A stretch of DNA of 44,397 nucleotides from Lysobacter sp. Root690 (GCF_001427785.1 NZ_LMHM01000012.1:709043-753439); one strand, 5' to 3'; positions 1 to 9,534 are shown, counted from the first letter of the stretch. Made by a program: numbers and translations. The notes: generated from the sequence alone by a model not told the origin.

Positions 1-97
1 TCCAACCCACACCCTGCGACTAAAGTCCAAGTGGTCCCGACCCCGCGCCCCTCGACAATCGCCTGGCCCCGTTGCGATCCGTCGAAGGAAGTCCGTC

Positions 98-1540
98 ATG
101 ACCTCAGCCGCCTCCGTCCCCGCCGACGGCCCGCTCGCGCGATTCGCCCTGCGCAGCGCGGCCTGGGCCGAACGCTGGTTTCCCGACGCCTACGTGTTCG
201 CCGCGCTCGGCGTGGTGATCGTCGCGCTCGCCGCGCTCGCCTTCGGCGCGACCCCGACCGCCACCGCGACCGCGTTCGGCGACGGCTACTGGAGCCTGAT
301 TCCGTTCACCATGCAGATGGCGTTCGTGGTCATCGGCGGCTATGTGGTGGCTACCGCGCCGGCGGTCGCGCGGGTGATCGATGCGCTCGCGCGGGTGCCG
401 CGCAGCGGCCGCGGCGCGATCTGCTACGTCGGTCTGATCAGCATGCTGACCTCGCTGCTGAGCTGGGGGTTCTCGCTGGTATTCGGCGGCCTGCTGGTGC
501 GCGCGCTGGCGCGTCGCGACGATCTGGACATGGACTATCGCGCCGCGGGCGCGGCGGCGTATCTCGGCCTGGGCGCGGTGTGGGCGATGGGCCTGAGCTC
601 ATCGGCCGCGCAGTTGCAAGCCAACCCCGCCAGCATGCCGCCGGGCCTGTTGGCGATCACCGGGGTGATCCCCTTCAGCGAAACCATCCTGCTGTGGCAG
701 TCGATCGTATTGACCGCGATGCTGATCGCGGTGTCGCTGGTGGTGTGCTTCGTGACCGCGCCGCGCGGCGAGTCGGTGCGGCGCGCGCGCGATTTCGACG
801 GCGCCGAGCGTTTCGCCTCGGAAGAGAAGAACGCCGCCACCCTGCCGCCGCGTCAACGCCCGGGCGAATGGCTGGAATACAGCCCGCTGATCACGATCCT
901 GCTGGCGGCGCTGAGCCTGGGCTGGCTGGTGTACGAGTTCTCCGCCAAGCCCGCGGTCAGCGCGATCGCCAACCTCAACACCTACAACTTCGTGTTCCTG
1001 ACCGTGGGCCTGCTGCTGCACTGGCGCCCGCGCAGCTTCCTCAACGCGGTCGCGCGCGCGGTGCCGAGCACCACCGGCGTGCTGATCCAGTTTCCGCTGT
1101 ACGGCGGCATAGCGAGCTTGTTGACCGCGGCCAAGGGCGGCGACGGGCAGAGCCTGGCGCATCACTTGTCGACGGTGTTCGTGCATATCGCCAGCACCGA
1201 GACCTTCACCCTGGTCATGGGCGTGTACTCGGCGGTGCTCGGTTTCTTCGTGCCCTCCGGTGGCGGCAAGTGGATCATCGAAGCGCCGTACGTGATGCAG
1301 GCCGCGAACGATCTGCAGGTGCATCTGGGCTGGGCGGTGCAGGTCTACAACGCGGCCGAGGCCTTGCCGAACCTGATCAACCCGTTCTGGATGTTGCCGC
1401 TGCTCGGCGTGCTCGGGCTGAAGGCGCGCGACATCGTCGGTTTCACCTTCATCCAGTTGCTGGTGCATATCCCGCTGGTGCTGGGCCTGCTGTGGCTGCT
1501 GGGCCTGACCCTGAGCTACCACCCGCCGGTCATGCCCTGA
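98..1540 (+). CDS. atoE: Short-chain fatty acid transporter, AtoE family
   Basis: A 480-residue polytopic inner-membrane protein made almost wholly of hydrophobic helices. It matches the AtoE / short-chain fatty acid transporter family, which is thought to take up acetoacetate, butyrate and similar acids. Family-like features are the N-terminal 'AERWFPDAYVFAALG' helix start and a glycine-rich stretch near residue 385 ('FVPSGGGKWIIEAPYVM'), which corresponds to the conserved PSGGG segment of AtoE. E. coli AtoE is about 440 residues, so the length fits. The ATG at 98 follows an AAGGAAG ribosome binding site. No ketone-body or acyl-CoA genes lie beside it, so it seems to be transcribed alone. 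The family call is solid; the substrate is inferred from the family. Confidence 0.9.
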   Translation: MTSAASVPADGPLARFALRSAAWAERWFPDAYVFAALGVVIVALAALAFGATPTATATAFGDGYWSLIPFTMQMAFVVIGGYVVATAPAVARVIDALARVPRSGRGAICYVGLISMLTSLLSWGFSLVFGGLLVRALARRDDLDMDYRAAGAAAYLGLGAVWAMGLSSSAAQLQANPASMPPGLLAITGVIPFSETILLWQSIVLTAMLIAVSLVVCFVTAPRGESVRRARDFDGAERFASEEKNAATLPPRQRPGEWLEYSPLITILLAALSLGWLVYEFSAKPAVSAIANLNTYNFVFLTVGLLLHWRPRSFLNAVARAVPSTTGVLIQFPLYGGIASLLTAAKGGDGQSLAHHLSTVFVHIASTETFTLVMGVYSAVLGFFVPSGGGKWIIEAPYVMQAANDLQVHLGWAVQVYNAAEALPNLINPFWMLPLLGVLGLKARDIVGFTFIQLLVHIPLVLGLLWLLGLTLSYHPPVMP

Positions 1541-2116
1541 CCCGGCGCCACCCGCGCGAACGCGGAAAAATCCTACCCGCCCGCGCGACGACGCCCGACT
1601 GACCCGGGCCGCGTCGCGGGCGATTCTATGGGCGTGGAAACGTCGCGTGGGATGACGCGGCGACAGGCCCGACACGGAGGTCGGGCCAGCTTCCACGCCT
1701 CGCGGAAACGCGGGAAATCGCGCTTCGCACGCTGGTTTCTTAATGGGTGCGACGTGCGGACGCGATAATGGTTCACAGCAAAGGGAAGGGACTCCCAAGG
1801 TCGGAACCGGATCAGGGAAGCATCGCAAGCGACAAGCGTCCTCGTCGGCACAGGCGCTTGCGATCGAGATCCGTACCGACACGGCAAGGATCGCCAGTCA
1901 GGAACCCCCGCTCGATTCGATCAGGCTCGCCAGGAGGCGACGCGCAGGGAAACGACCGCCATGGATGGCGGACGATCGGAATCGGGGATGCGCCCGGGAT
2001 GGCGCGCGTGGCGGAAAGGATTCCGCCACCGGGTGGGGGCTGGGGGCTGTAGCAGGGGGTGATGACGCGCGGCGGGGATGCCGACGTCATCCGAGGGTCC
2101 GCGGAGCGGTTTGTGT
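1541..2116. other. Hairpin-rich non-coding stretch
   Basis: There is no convincing gene here; the open frames are GC-bias frames with no recognisable product. The stretch holds several perfect inverted repeats: a predicted three-way junction at 1631-1699, a GAAA-loop hairpin at 1701-1712, a 10-bp stem at 1822-1831/1855-1864, a short palindrome at 1956-1971, and a 9-bp stem with a 4-nt loop at 2008-2029. None has a T-run after it, so none is a classical intrinsic terminator. Confidence 0.6.
1631..1712. ncRNA. Candidate structured RNA or structured repeat: three-way junction plus GAAA hairpin
   Basis: Reading the sequence gives three nested helices. P1 pairs 1631-1639 with 1691-1699 (9 bp). 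P2 pairs 1641-1647 with 1656-1662 (7 bp including one G-U). P3 pairs 1666-1673 with 1680-1687 (8 bp). The junction strands are only 1 and 3 nt (A; ACA; AGC). A 4-bp CGCG hairpin with a GAAA loop follows at 1701-1712. Strand is unknown because the helices form on either one. It could be an sRNA, the 3' end of the atoE transcript, or a structured dispersed repeat. Pairing is seen; function is not. Confidence 0.4.
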
Positions 2117-2665
2117 TTATTCCGCCGAGGCGCTTTTCGCGTCCTTGGCGGCCGCCGAGGTCATGCGCTGAAACAGGGCCTCGCGCTGGGGCAGGGTGTA
2201 CCCGCTTATCACCATGGCGCCGGAGAACGCGCTCTGGATGGTGCTGATCCGCACCGGCTCGTCGCCGACCATTACCGCCATCTGCTTCCCGATATTGTCC
2301 TGGCTCAGATTGCGGATCTTCGCGTCCGCGGCCGGCACGAAGCGCAGTTCGATCCCCTCTTCGCCGTGCTGCTCGTAACGGCGCAGGCCGACGATATCCT
2401 CGGCGCGGATCGCCCGTCGTGGCAGGCCGTAGAACGTCATCGGATTATCCGGTTCGTGGAATTCGCGGCAACCGGTGCACGGTTCGGTGTGCAGGATGCG
2501 GAAATTCAGGTCCGGGTTCGGCGGGGTGAACGCCGCGGCATCATCGCCGGTCATGCGCTGGCAACCGGTGCTGGTCAGCAGCAGGCCGATGACGGTCGGC
2601 AGCAGCACTTTGCAGGCCAGGCGATGGACGCGGCCGCGCGCGCCGCTGGCTTCGATCGCTCGCAT
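2117..2665 (-). CDS. Lipoprotein with SecD P1-like domain
   Basis: From the ATG at 2665 the product is about 182 residues. It starts with a positively charged segment and a hydrophobic helix ending in a lipobox (LTSTGC, Cys about 35), so it is probably a lipid-anchored periplasmic protein. The rest resembles the periplasmic P1 / SecDF head region of SecD: 'LNFRILHTEPC', 'IELRFVPAADAKIRNLSQDN', 'GKQMAVMVGDEPVRISTIQSAFSG'. A CxxC pair ('PCTGC') lies near the domain start. It has no SecD membrane helices. The frame stays open upstream to 2890, with another ATG at 2722, but only the 2665 start puts the signal peptide at the N-terminus. It is divergent from the M64 peptidase. Function unknown; a stand-alone SecD-like domain is the inference. 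Confidence 0.65.
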   Translation of the reverse strand: MRAIEASGARGRVHRLACKVLLPTVIGLLLTSTGCQRMTGDDAAAFTPPNPDLNFRILHTEPCTGCREFHEPDNPMTFYGLPRRAIRAEDIVGLRRYEQHGEEGIELRFVPAADAKIRNLSQDNIGKQMAVMVGDEPVRISTIQSAFSGAMVISGYTLPQREALFQRMTSAAAKDAKSASAE

Positions 2666-3249
2666 GGAGTCGGGGCGTTTCACGATCACGTATATCCGGT
2701 TGAGACGACAGGTTCGTCGCATGGGCTCGCCGTGATCTGGGCGCAATACGCGCCGTGGCCGAGTCGAGCGTTCATGCGGGTGTTTTCCAGCAGTGCGAAT
2801 TTTAACGTAGGTAGATGGCGGCTTGTCGCCGTTCGTTGCGTCTGAGCTCAGGTTCTCGCCCAGGGCCCAGGCTGTCATCGCCCGCGTCATGCGACATCGA
2901 CATGTTGTCGAAGAAGACTATATCGATGGTGTTTTGCCACAGCGGGGCGTCGACGGGTGCGAGCGCCATCGACCGATCGCAGAGATGAACGCGTTCGCGG
3001 AAAAGTCTACGGAACAACCACCGCATCGCCGCTGGACACCCCTGCCGTCGCTTTGTGCGAATTCCTGAGCGCCCATCACAGATCGCCGTCCGCCGCGAGC
3101 CCGAATAGTGCGACCCGTGCGTGGATCGGTCCGCGCCGCGCGCGCTAGCGTGCAGCCACCGTCGCAGTGTCGATCGTGGCATCGGCGTCCGACGTTGCCG
3201 GCCCGGGCCTGCCCGGGTCTTCCGATACCGCGCCGTCCAGGGACCGCTC
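2666..3249. other. Divergent intergenic region without visible genes
   Basis: This 584-bp gap lies between the reverse-strand lipoprotein gene and the forward-strand M64 peptidase gene, so it must carry both promoters. I see no gene, no strong hairpin and no repeat copy in it. Confidence 0.5.
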
Positions 3250-4983
3250 ATGAAACCCTCCACCTTATTGCGCACCGCCGCCGTGTGGCTGTTGGCCAGC
3301 TCATGCGCCTACGCCGCCGTGCCCGCTCACTACGTCGTGTTCGAGATGGACGCGCAAGGCCGCGCCGAACCGGTGTTCTACACCCAGGTGCAGTTGTCGG
3401 ACCCGCAACGCGACCGCCAGGGCGCGCGTCAGGCCGAACGCGGCGTGCAGCGGATCGCCTATCGCGCCTCGCGCAACGGCGCCAAGAGCGCGGCGCTGTA
3501 CGAAACCCAGGTGCCGAACTTCATCCGCGCCGAATTCGCCCACGATCCCGAACACGGCGACGGCACGATTGACGCGCATCCGATGGTGCCCGATCCGCAT
3601 CGCGCCTTCGTGGTGCGCGTGCCGCTGGACGAGGCCGATGAAATTGAACTGATCGGCAACGGCGCGGCCAAGTCGGCGCAGCGCATTGATCTGCGCGAAT
3701 TGGCGATTCGTTCTTCGCAACTGCCGCTGGCGGCGACTACACGCGCGAGCACGCCGTGGTCGTTCGATGCCAAGACCGACGCGCAATCCGCGGCAGTCAA
3801 AGCCGCGAACTCGGCCAACCGGCTCGACATCCTGGTGCTCGGCGACGGCTACACCAGCGCCGAGCAGACCACCTTCAACAACAACGTCGCGGCGCTGAAG
3901 ACCGCGATGTTCAACGTCAGCCCGTACAAGGACTACCAGAGTTTCGTGAACTGGCAGGCCGGCTTCGTCGCCTCGGCCCAGTCCGGCGCCGACCATCCGC
4001 CGTATCAGGCCGGCTGCACCGGCACGAGTTGCTGCGCCGACACCGCCGCGCGCACCGATCCGCGCGCCGGCCAGTTCGTGACCACTGCGCTGGATGCGAC
4101 CTTCTGCACCAGCCAGATCCATCGCTTGCTGACCGCGCGCTCGTCCAAGGTGATGGCGGCCGCGGCCGGGTTTCCGGACTGGGACAAGATCCTGGTCACG
4201 GTCAACGACCCGGTCTACGGCGGCGCCGGCGGATCGTTCGCGGTGATCTCGGCGCACAGCAGCGCGGCCTTGATTGCGATCCACGAGTTCGGCCACAGCT
4301 TCCACGGCCTGGCCGACGAATACGAAAGCGCGTATCCCGGCTTCCCGGCCTGCAGCGACATCAGCGGCAGCGCGCTGTGCGAGGCCAACGTGACCAACCA
4401 GAGCAACGCCAGCTTGGTGAAGTGGCGCAGTTGGTTCACCGCGGGCCTGCCGATTCCGACTCCGGACGGCACCGCCGGCACCGGTCTGTTCGAAGGCGCG
4501 CGCTACAAGAGCACCGGCATGTACCGGCCGGTCGACAATAGCTGCTTGATGCGCGCGCTGGGCAGCACTTTCTGCCCGGTGTGTCGGCAGGAGTACGTGC
4601 GCATGCTGTATCGCGGCGGCTTCGGCTCGCCCGCAGCCGGCATCGACCTGATCGAGCCGGGCACCGAGTCGCCGTCGCCCGCGACGGCCGTCGCCTACGC
4701 GCGCGGCAGCACCAAGCGTTTCGCCGCGACCGTGCTGCGGCCGAGCATCGGCACGGTGGCCTTGCAGTGGTACCTCGACGGCGTGGCGATTTCGGGCGCG
4801 ACCGCGGCGAGTTACGACTTCCGCCAGGATGCGGCCACGCCCGCGACGCGCACGCTGGAGTTGCGCGCGACCGACCAGACCGCGTTCGTGAAACCGGCGA
4901 TGGCCGGCGGTTTGTTGGTGCATTCGCGCAGTTGGACGATTCGGGTCGGGGCGGCGCGCAAGGATGTGGCCGTGGTCGATTGA
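3250..4983 (+). CDS. Secreted M64-family (IgA-peptidase-like) zinc metallopeptidase
   Basis: A 577-residue exported protein. Residues 1-23 form a Sec signal peptide ending ...CAYAA. An N-terminal domain of about 150 residues (the M64 N-terminal region) follows, then the catalytic domain. The zinc site is H345-E-F-G-H349, continued by 'SFHGLADEYE', the HExxHxxxGLADE signature of peptidase family M64. Several Cys pairs (for example 'CTGTSCCAD' and 'FCPVC') suggest disulfides. The last ~110 residues look like an Ig-like beta domain ('VALQWYLDGVAISGATAASYDF'). The ATG at 3250 is chosen because it starts the signal peptide; the frame is open further upstream without one. No immunity or secretion gene is adjacent. 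The substrate cannot be read from the sequence; the 'IgA peptidase' name comes from one family member. Confidence 0.88.
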   Translation: MKPSTLLRTAAVWLLASSCAYAAVPAHYVVFEMDAQGRAEPVFYTQVQLSDPQRDRQGARQAERGVQRIAYRASRNGAKSAALYETQVPNFIRAEFAHDPEHGDGTIDAHPMVPDPHRAFVVRVPLDEADEIELIGNGAAKSAQRIDLRELAIRSSQLPLAATTRASTPWSFDAKTDAQSAAVKAANSANRLDILVLGDGYTSAEQTTFNNNVAALKTAMFNVSPYKDYQSFVNWQAGFVASAQSGADHPPYQAGCTGTSCCADTAARTDPRAGQFVTTALDATFCTSQIHRLLTARSSKVMAAAAGFPDWDKILVTVNDPVYGGAGGSFAVISAHSSAALIAIHEFGHSFHGLADEYESAYPGFPACSDISGSALCEANVTNQSNASLVKWRSWFTAGLPIPTPDGTAGTGLFEGARYKSTGMYRPVDNSCLMRALGSTFCPVCRQEYVRMLYRGGFGSPAAGIDLIEPGTESPSPATAVAYARGSTKRFAATVLRPSIGTVALQWYLDGVAISGATAASYDFRQDAATPATRTLELRATDQTAFVKPAMAGGLLVHSRSWTIRVGAARKDVAVVD

Positions 4984-5078
4984 TGGGGCTGATGGAGTTC
5001 GACCTGGGGTCGGATGACTCGTGCGTCGCCACGCCGGTTATTTGCCATACGGGCCTTCGTTGTCGCGAGGGAGCGACT

Positions 5079-5162
5079 GTAGGAGCGACGCGAGTCGCGA
5101 CTGCGTTCTGACAGGTTCGCCGCGACGGGTTGGTTCGAGGTCGCAGCTTGCGCAGCTCCTAC
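5079..5162 (+). repeat. GTAG-type REP element, copy 1
   Basis: Begins GTAGGAGCGACGCGAGTCGC and ends with the complementary arm GCAGCTTGCGCAGCTCCTAC, so the 84 nt fold into a long imperfect hairpin. It has the form of GTAG-headed REPs of the Xanthomonadaceae (SMAG elements in Stenotrophomonas). The second copy at 5221-5303 is nearly identical and in the same orientation. Confidence 0.85.
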
Positions 5163-5220
5163 AGTCGGGTGTGCGGCGGAACTTTGCCGCATGGCCTTTC
5201 GTGGCTGCGTGGCGGTGACT

Positions 5221-5303
5221 GTAGGAGCGACGCGAGTCGCGACCGCGTTCTGACAGGTTCGCCGCGATGGGTGATTCGCGGTCGCAGCTTGCGCAGCTCC
5301 TAC
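5221..5303 (+). repeat. GTAG-type REP element, copy 2
   Basis: Direct copy of the element at 5079-5162 with only a few substitutions, 142 bp downstream. The pair fills most of the gap between the convergent M64 peptidase and comF genes, where it may help end transcription or protect mRNA 3' ends. Confidence 0.85.
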
Positions 5304-5358
5304 AGTGTGGGGGTGTTGGATGCGTTGGTGGATTGGGTTGCTGCGCCGCGGCGGGCGC

Positions 5359-6489
5359 TCACAGCACGCGCGCGCATACCCACGCATCGATCCGCACGGC
5401 GCCGGCGCGCCGCAAGGCGCGTGCGGCCGAATGCAGGGTCGCGCCGGTGGTCATGACGTCGTCGATCAGCACCACGTGCGCCGGCATCGCGATGTCGCGG
5501 TTCCAGGTGAAGGCGTCGCGCAGGTTGCGCCGACGCTGGCGGGCGTCGAGCCGGGATTGCGCGCTGGTGTCGCGTACGCGCGTCAAGGCCTGCGTTTGCA
5601 GCGGCAGGCCCAGGTGTCGCGCCAGGGGACGCGCCAGTTCCAGCGCTTGATCGTAACCGCGCTCGCGCAAGCGGCTGCGGTGCAGCGGAATCGGGACTAG
5701 CACCGCGGGCGCGACGACGCGATCGTGCTCGACCGTCGAGGCCTGAACGCGCGTTCGCGCTGCGATGCCGGCGTCGCTCGATCGCTGCGATGCGATGTTC
5801 GCGTTGTTTGATCGCGGCGACGAGACGTCCGCCGATGCGGCCGAATCCGGATCGGCGCCGCGCATCGTGATCGTCGACAAGTCCGATGGCCATGCCATGT
5901 CGTCGAACAGCGGCGCGAAGGCCTCGCCCATCATCGTGGCGAGCAGACGCCCGGCCGCCAAGTCGCGGTGAAACTTGAAGCGCGGCAGCAGGCGATCGAC
6001 CGGTGTGCGGTACAGGCAGGCGGCGCGCACGCTATCCAGCGGCGGGGGCCTGCGCAGGCAGGCGCCGCAGATCAGAACGGGGTGGGACGCGAATCGATCG
6101 GGCGCGGCGTTGGCTTGCGGGTCGATGCGACGATCCGAGATCAATGCAGCGCCGTCGAGCGCTGCCGTACGCGCAAGCCGTGGCTGACCCGCGTCATCGA
6201 TCTGTCCCGTTACAGGCATCATCGGTCCGGTTCGAGAACTGTCGGCGTCCGCTCCCGTCCACGACGAATCGCTATCGCCCGCCACCGTTACGGCCGGCAA
6301 CGGCATTGCACACCGCACACACGCCGATCCCGCTCGCGGCCACATCGCGCAGCAGGCGCCGCACAGGTCGCGGCCTTGCCGCCCAGGTTCGGCGCAAACC
6401 AGGCATCGCGGCGGCCACAGCGACCAACCTGCCCGCCGCCAGAATTCGTCGAAGCGTCGGGCGCGGCCCGCCAGGGCGTGGAAGATCAT
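5359..6489 (-). CDS. comF: ComF family phosphoribosyltransferase-like protein with two insertions
   Basis: A 376-residue ComF protein; the family is normally about 235-245 residues. ComF is needed for uptake of transforming DNA and has a PRTase fold. Visible parts are an N-terminal zinc-finger-like Cys cluster (C29, C32, C43, C46, C57, C60), interrupted and then resumed at C141-G-A-C144; the core 'RFKFHRDLAAGRLLA' (residue 170 on); 'LVPIPLHRSRLRERGYDQA'; and the PRPP loop 'VVLIDDVMTTGAT' at 339-351. The extra length comes from two in-frame insertions at about 66-137 and 200-258. The first contains a ~130-bp DNA repeat also found inverted upstream of the gene. The second contains a 10-residue tandem duplication (226-245). 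Both lie outside the conserved core, so the protein may still work. Divergent from bioB, as usual in this family. Confidence 0.9.
   Translation of the reverse strand: MIFHALAGRARRFDEFWRRAGWSLWPPRCLVCAEPGRQGRDLCGACCAMWPRAGSACVRCAMPLPAVTVAGDSDSSWTGADADSSRTGPMMPVTGQIDDAGQPRLARTAALDGAALISDRRIDPQANAAPDRFASHPVLICGACLRRPPPLDSVRAACLYRTPVDRLLPRFKFHRDLAAGRLLATMMGEAFAPLFDDMAWPSDLSTITMRGADPDSAASADVSSPRSNNANIASQRSSDAGIAARTRVQASTVEHDRVVAPAVLVPIPLHRSRLRERGYDQALELARPLARHLGLPLQTQALTRVRDTSAQSRLDARQRRRNLRDAFTWNRDIAMPAHVVLIDDVMTTGATLHSAARALRRAGAVRIDAWVCARVL
6117..6247 (+). repeat. ~130-bp dispersed repeat inside comF (copy A)
   Basis: Aligns without gaps to the reverse complement of 6720-6850: by eye 101 of 128 positions match. 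It lies inside comF (about residues 81-125) and keeps the frame open. The translated copies also align in the same frame, sharing 'RLART', 'SSRT' and 'RIDP'. Nature unknown; probably a member of a genomic repeat family. Confidence 0.75.
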
Positions 6490-6719
6490 GTCCGCAGCAT
6501 GGCGACCCCGGCGGCCGGCCTGTGTCGGCGAGGGGCTGACGGTGGTGTCGGGTAATGCCGCGATCGTCGACGATGGCTGCTCGGCTGGATCGGGGCGCGA
6601 CTCGCACTCGTATCAATGCATCGGGCCTGAGGTTCTCGCTCAGGCGTGACTCGTGGCCTTCACGGCCGTGTAGACCCAGGAGTAACGACGCGGCCTCCTC
6701 AGCGTCTCGCCAGAGGAGG

Positions 6720-6850
6720 CGCCGTCAGTTCGCGAACTGTGCCGATGGGGACTGCAACGGGACGAGTCGATGGCGCGGATCAGCGACGGCTTGCGCGTAC
6801 GGCATCGGTTGGTGGCGATGGATCGATGTCGGATGACCGCATCGACCCGG
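6720..6850 (-). repeat. ~130-bp dispersed repeat upstream of comF (copy B, inverted)
   Basis: Inverted partner of copy A, in the gap between comF and bioB. Here it is not part of a recognisable gene. Near one end is an imperfect small hairpin (GATGTCGGATGACCGCATC). It lies about 230 bp upstream of the comF start and 380 bp upstream of the likely bioB start. Confidence 0.75.
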
Positions 6851-7100
6851 ACGCCGCCGATCGACAGGCGCCGCCGCTGCCCTGGATGTCGAGCCGGCAC
6901 ACCGCAGGGTTCGTCCTGCGAAAACCCCCGCCGTGGTGGCCCGTTCCCATAAAGATGGCGACGCAGCGAAATCCGCCACCCCAAAACCGGCAAAGCCATC
7001 ACCTCTTCATGCGAAAGCGCTTGAGCCCCGGCGCCTATCGCTCACCCTGCCCGAATCCCCCGATACACAACCCTGGACACAGCCATCCGACCACCCAATC

Positions 7101-7134
7101 CTGTCAACCAAATTCACCCCGAGTCAGTTGACAG
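7101..7134 (+). promoter_or_regulatory. BirA-like biotin operator
   Basis: An inverted repeat CTGTCAACC - 16 nt - AGTTGACAG, with perfect 8-bp arms. It resembles the BirA operator consensus TTGTAAACC - N14/16 - GGTTTACAA: seven of nine positions match in the left arm and six of nine in the right, with suitable spacing. It lies about 100 bp upstream of bioB, and its right arm covers a TTGACA box, as expected for a repressor site. No experimental support is available here. Confidence 0.55.
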
Positions 7135-7156
7135 CAACCCGCCGTCTTCCCAGACT
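7128..7156 (+). promoter_or_regulatory. Putative bioB promoter
   Basis: A perfect -35 hexamer TTGACA (7128-7133), 17 nt, then CAGACT (7151-7156) as a weak -10. Closely similar TAGACT sequences also lie upstream of the genes at 13969 and 23965. The -35 box overlaps the right arm of the putative BirA operator. Confidence 0.45.
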
Positions 7157-7229
7157 GCCGGCTCCGAGGCGCGCCTCGGTCTCCCCCTTGCCCGCCGTCA
7201 GTGACGTCCCCGCTGTGGAGCCAGCCCCC

Positions 7230-8270
7230 GTGCAAACCCCGCCCCAAGCCCCGACTGTGCTCCGCCACGACTGGTCCCGCGCCGAAGTGCGCGCGCTGTT
7301 CGATCTGTCGTTCCCCGAATTGCTGCACCGCGCCGCCAGCGTGCACCGGGAGAATTTCGATCCGGCCGAAGTGCAGGTCAGCACCCTGCTGTCGGTCAAG
7401 ACCGGCGGTTGTCCCGAAGACTGCAGCTACTGTCCGCAGGCCGCGCGCTACCACACCGGCGTGGACGCGACCAAACTGATGAGCACCGAAGCGGTGCTGG
7501 AAAAAGCCAAGCAGGCCAAGGCCGCCGGCGCCTCGCGCTTCTGCATGGGCGCGGCCTGGCGTTCGCCGAAGGACCGCGATATCCCGAAGGTCGCGGCGAT
7601 GATCCGCGAGGTCAAGGCGTTGGGCCTGGAAACCTGCGCGACCCTGGGCATGCTCTCGGGCGACCAGGCCAAGTCGCTCAAGGCGGCCGGGCTGGACTAC
7701 TACAACCACAACCTCGACACCGCGCCGGATTTCTACAACGAAATCATCCACACCCGCGAGTTCCAGGATCGCCTGGACACGCTCGAACACGTGCGCGACG
7801 TCGGCATGAAGACCTGCTGCGGCGGCATCGTCGGCATGGGCGAGTCGCGCGGTCAGCGCGCCGGCCTGCTGCAGACCCTGGCCAACCTGCCGGCGCATCC
7901 TGATTCGGTGCCGATCAACCGGCTGGTCCAGGTCGAAGGCACCCCGTTGGCCGGCACCGCCGAGCTCGACCCCTTCGAATTTGTGCGCACCATCGCAGTT
8001 GCGCGCCTGTTGATGCCCAAGTCAATGGTGCGGCTGTCGGCCGGCCGCGAGTCGATGAGCGACGAATTGCAGGCCCTGTGCTTCCTGGCCGGCGCCAATT
8101 CGATCTTCTACGGCGAAAAGCTGCTGACCACCGGCAACCCGGACACCGAGCGCGACATGGCCCTGTTCGCCCGCCTGGGCCTGCGGCCGATGCAAATCGT
8201 CGAGACCGCGGGCACCGTCCATGCGAGTATTGAGGAAGACGAAGTACCCGCCCACACCTGCGCCGCCTGA
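7230..8270 (+). CDS. bioB: Biotin synthase BioB
   Basis: Radical-SAM enzyme that inserts sulfur into dethiobiotin, the last step of biotin synthesis. From the GTG at 7230 the product is 346 residues, the usual length. The 4Fe-4S motif C61-PED-C65-SY-C68 follows '[10 protein letters not shown]'. The other conserved Cys segments ('RFCMGAAWR', '[10 protein letters not shown]', '[12 protein letters not shown]') provide 2Fe-2S ligands, and 'VRLSAGRE' carries the conserved Arg. The frame is open back to 6933, but those 99 residues are low-complexity, cross the putative operator, and precede a good GGAG site 9 nt before GTG 7230. Xanthomonas BioB also begins shortly before the equivalent of 'LRHDW'. 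First gene of the biotin operon. Confidence 0.95.
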   Translation: MQTPPQAPTVLRHDWSRAEVRALFDLSFPELLHRAASVHRENFDPAEVQVSTLLSVKTGGCPEDCSYCPQAARYHTGVDATKLMSTEAVLEKAKQAKAAGASRFCMGAAWRSPKDRDIPKVAAMIREVKALGLETCATLGMLSGDQAKSLKAAGLDYYNHNLDTAPDFYNEIIHTREFQDRLDTLEHVRDVGMKTCCGGIVGMGESRGQRAGLLQTLANLPAHPDSVPINRLVQVEGTPLAGTAELDPFEFVRTIAVARLLMPKSMVRLSAGRESMSDELQALCFLAGANSIFYGEKLLTTGNPDTERDMALFARLGLRPMQIVETAGTVHASIEEDEVPAHTCAA

Positions 8271-8301
8271 AGCGGCGCAGTAACGCGACGAGCAGCCCGC
8301 G

Positions 8302-9530
<1,229 letters not shown>

Positions 9531-9534
<4 letters not shown>

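Noticed and set aside
1743-2171. Small open frames in the stretch after atoE
   Set aside because: No homology, no convincing ribosome binding site, Arg-rich shadow composition, and they overlap the hairpins.
5079-5303. Transposon or insertion sequence
   Set aside because: No transposase gene and the units are short hairpin REPs, not IS ends.
6933-7229. Long N-terminal extension of bioB
   Set aside because: Low-complexity, crosses the putative operator and promoter, and a good ribosome binding site precedes GTG 7230, which gives the normal BioB length.
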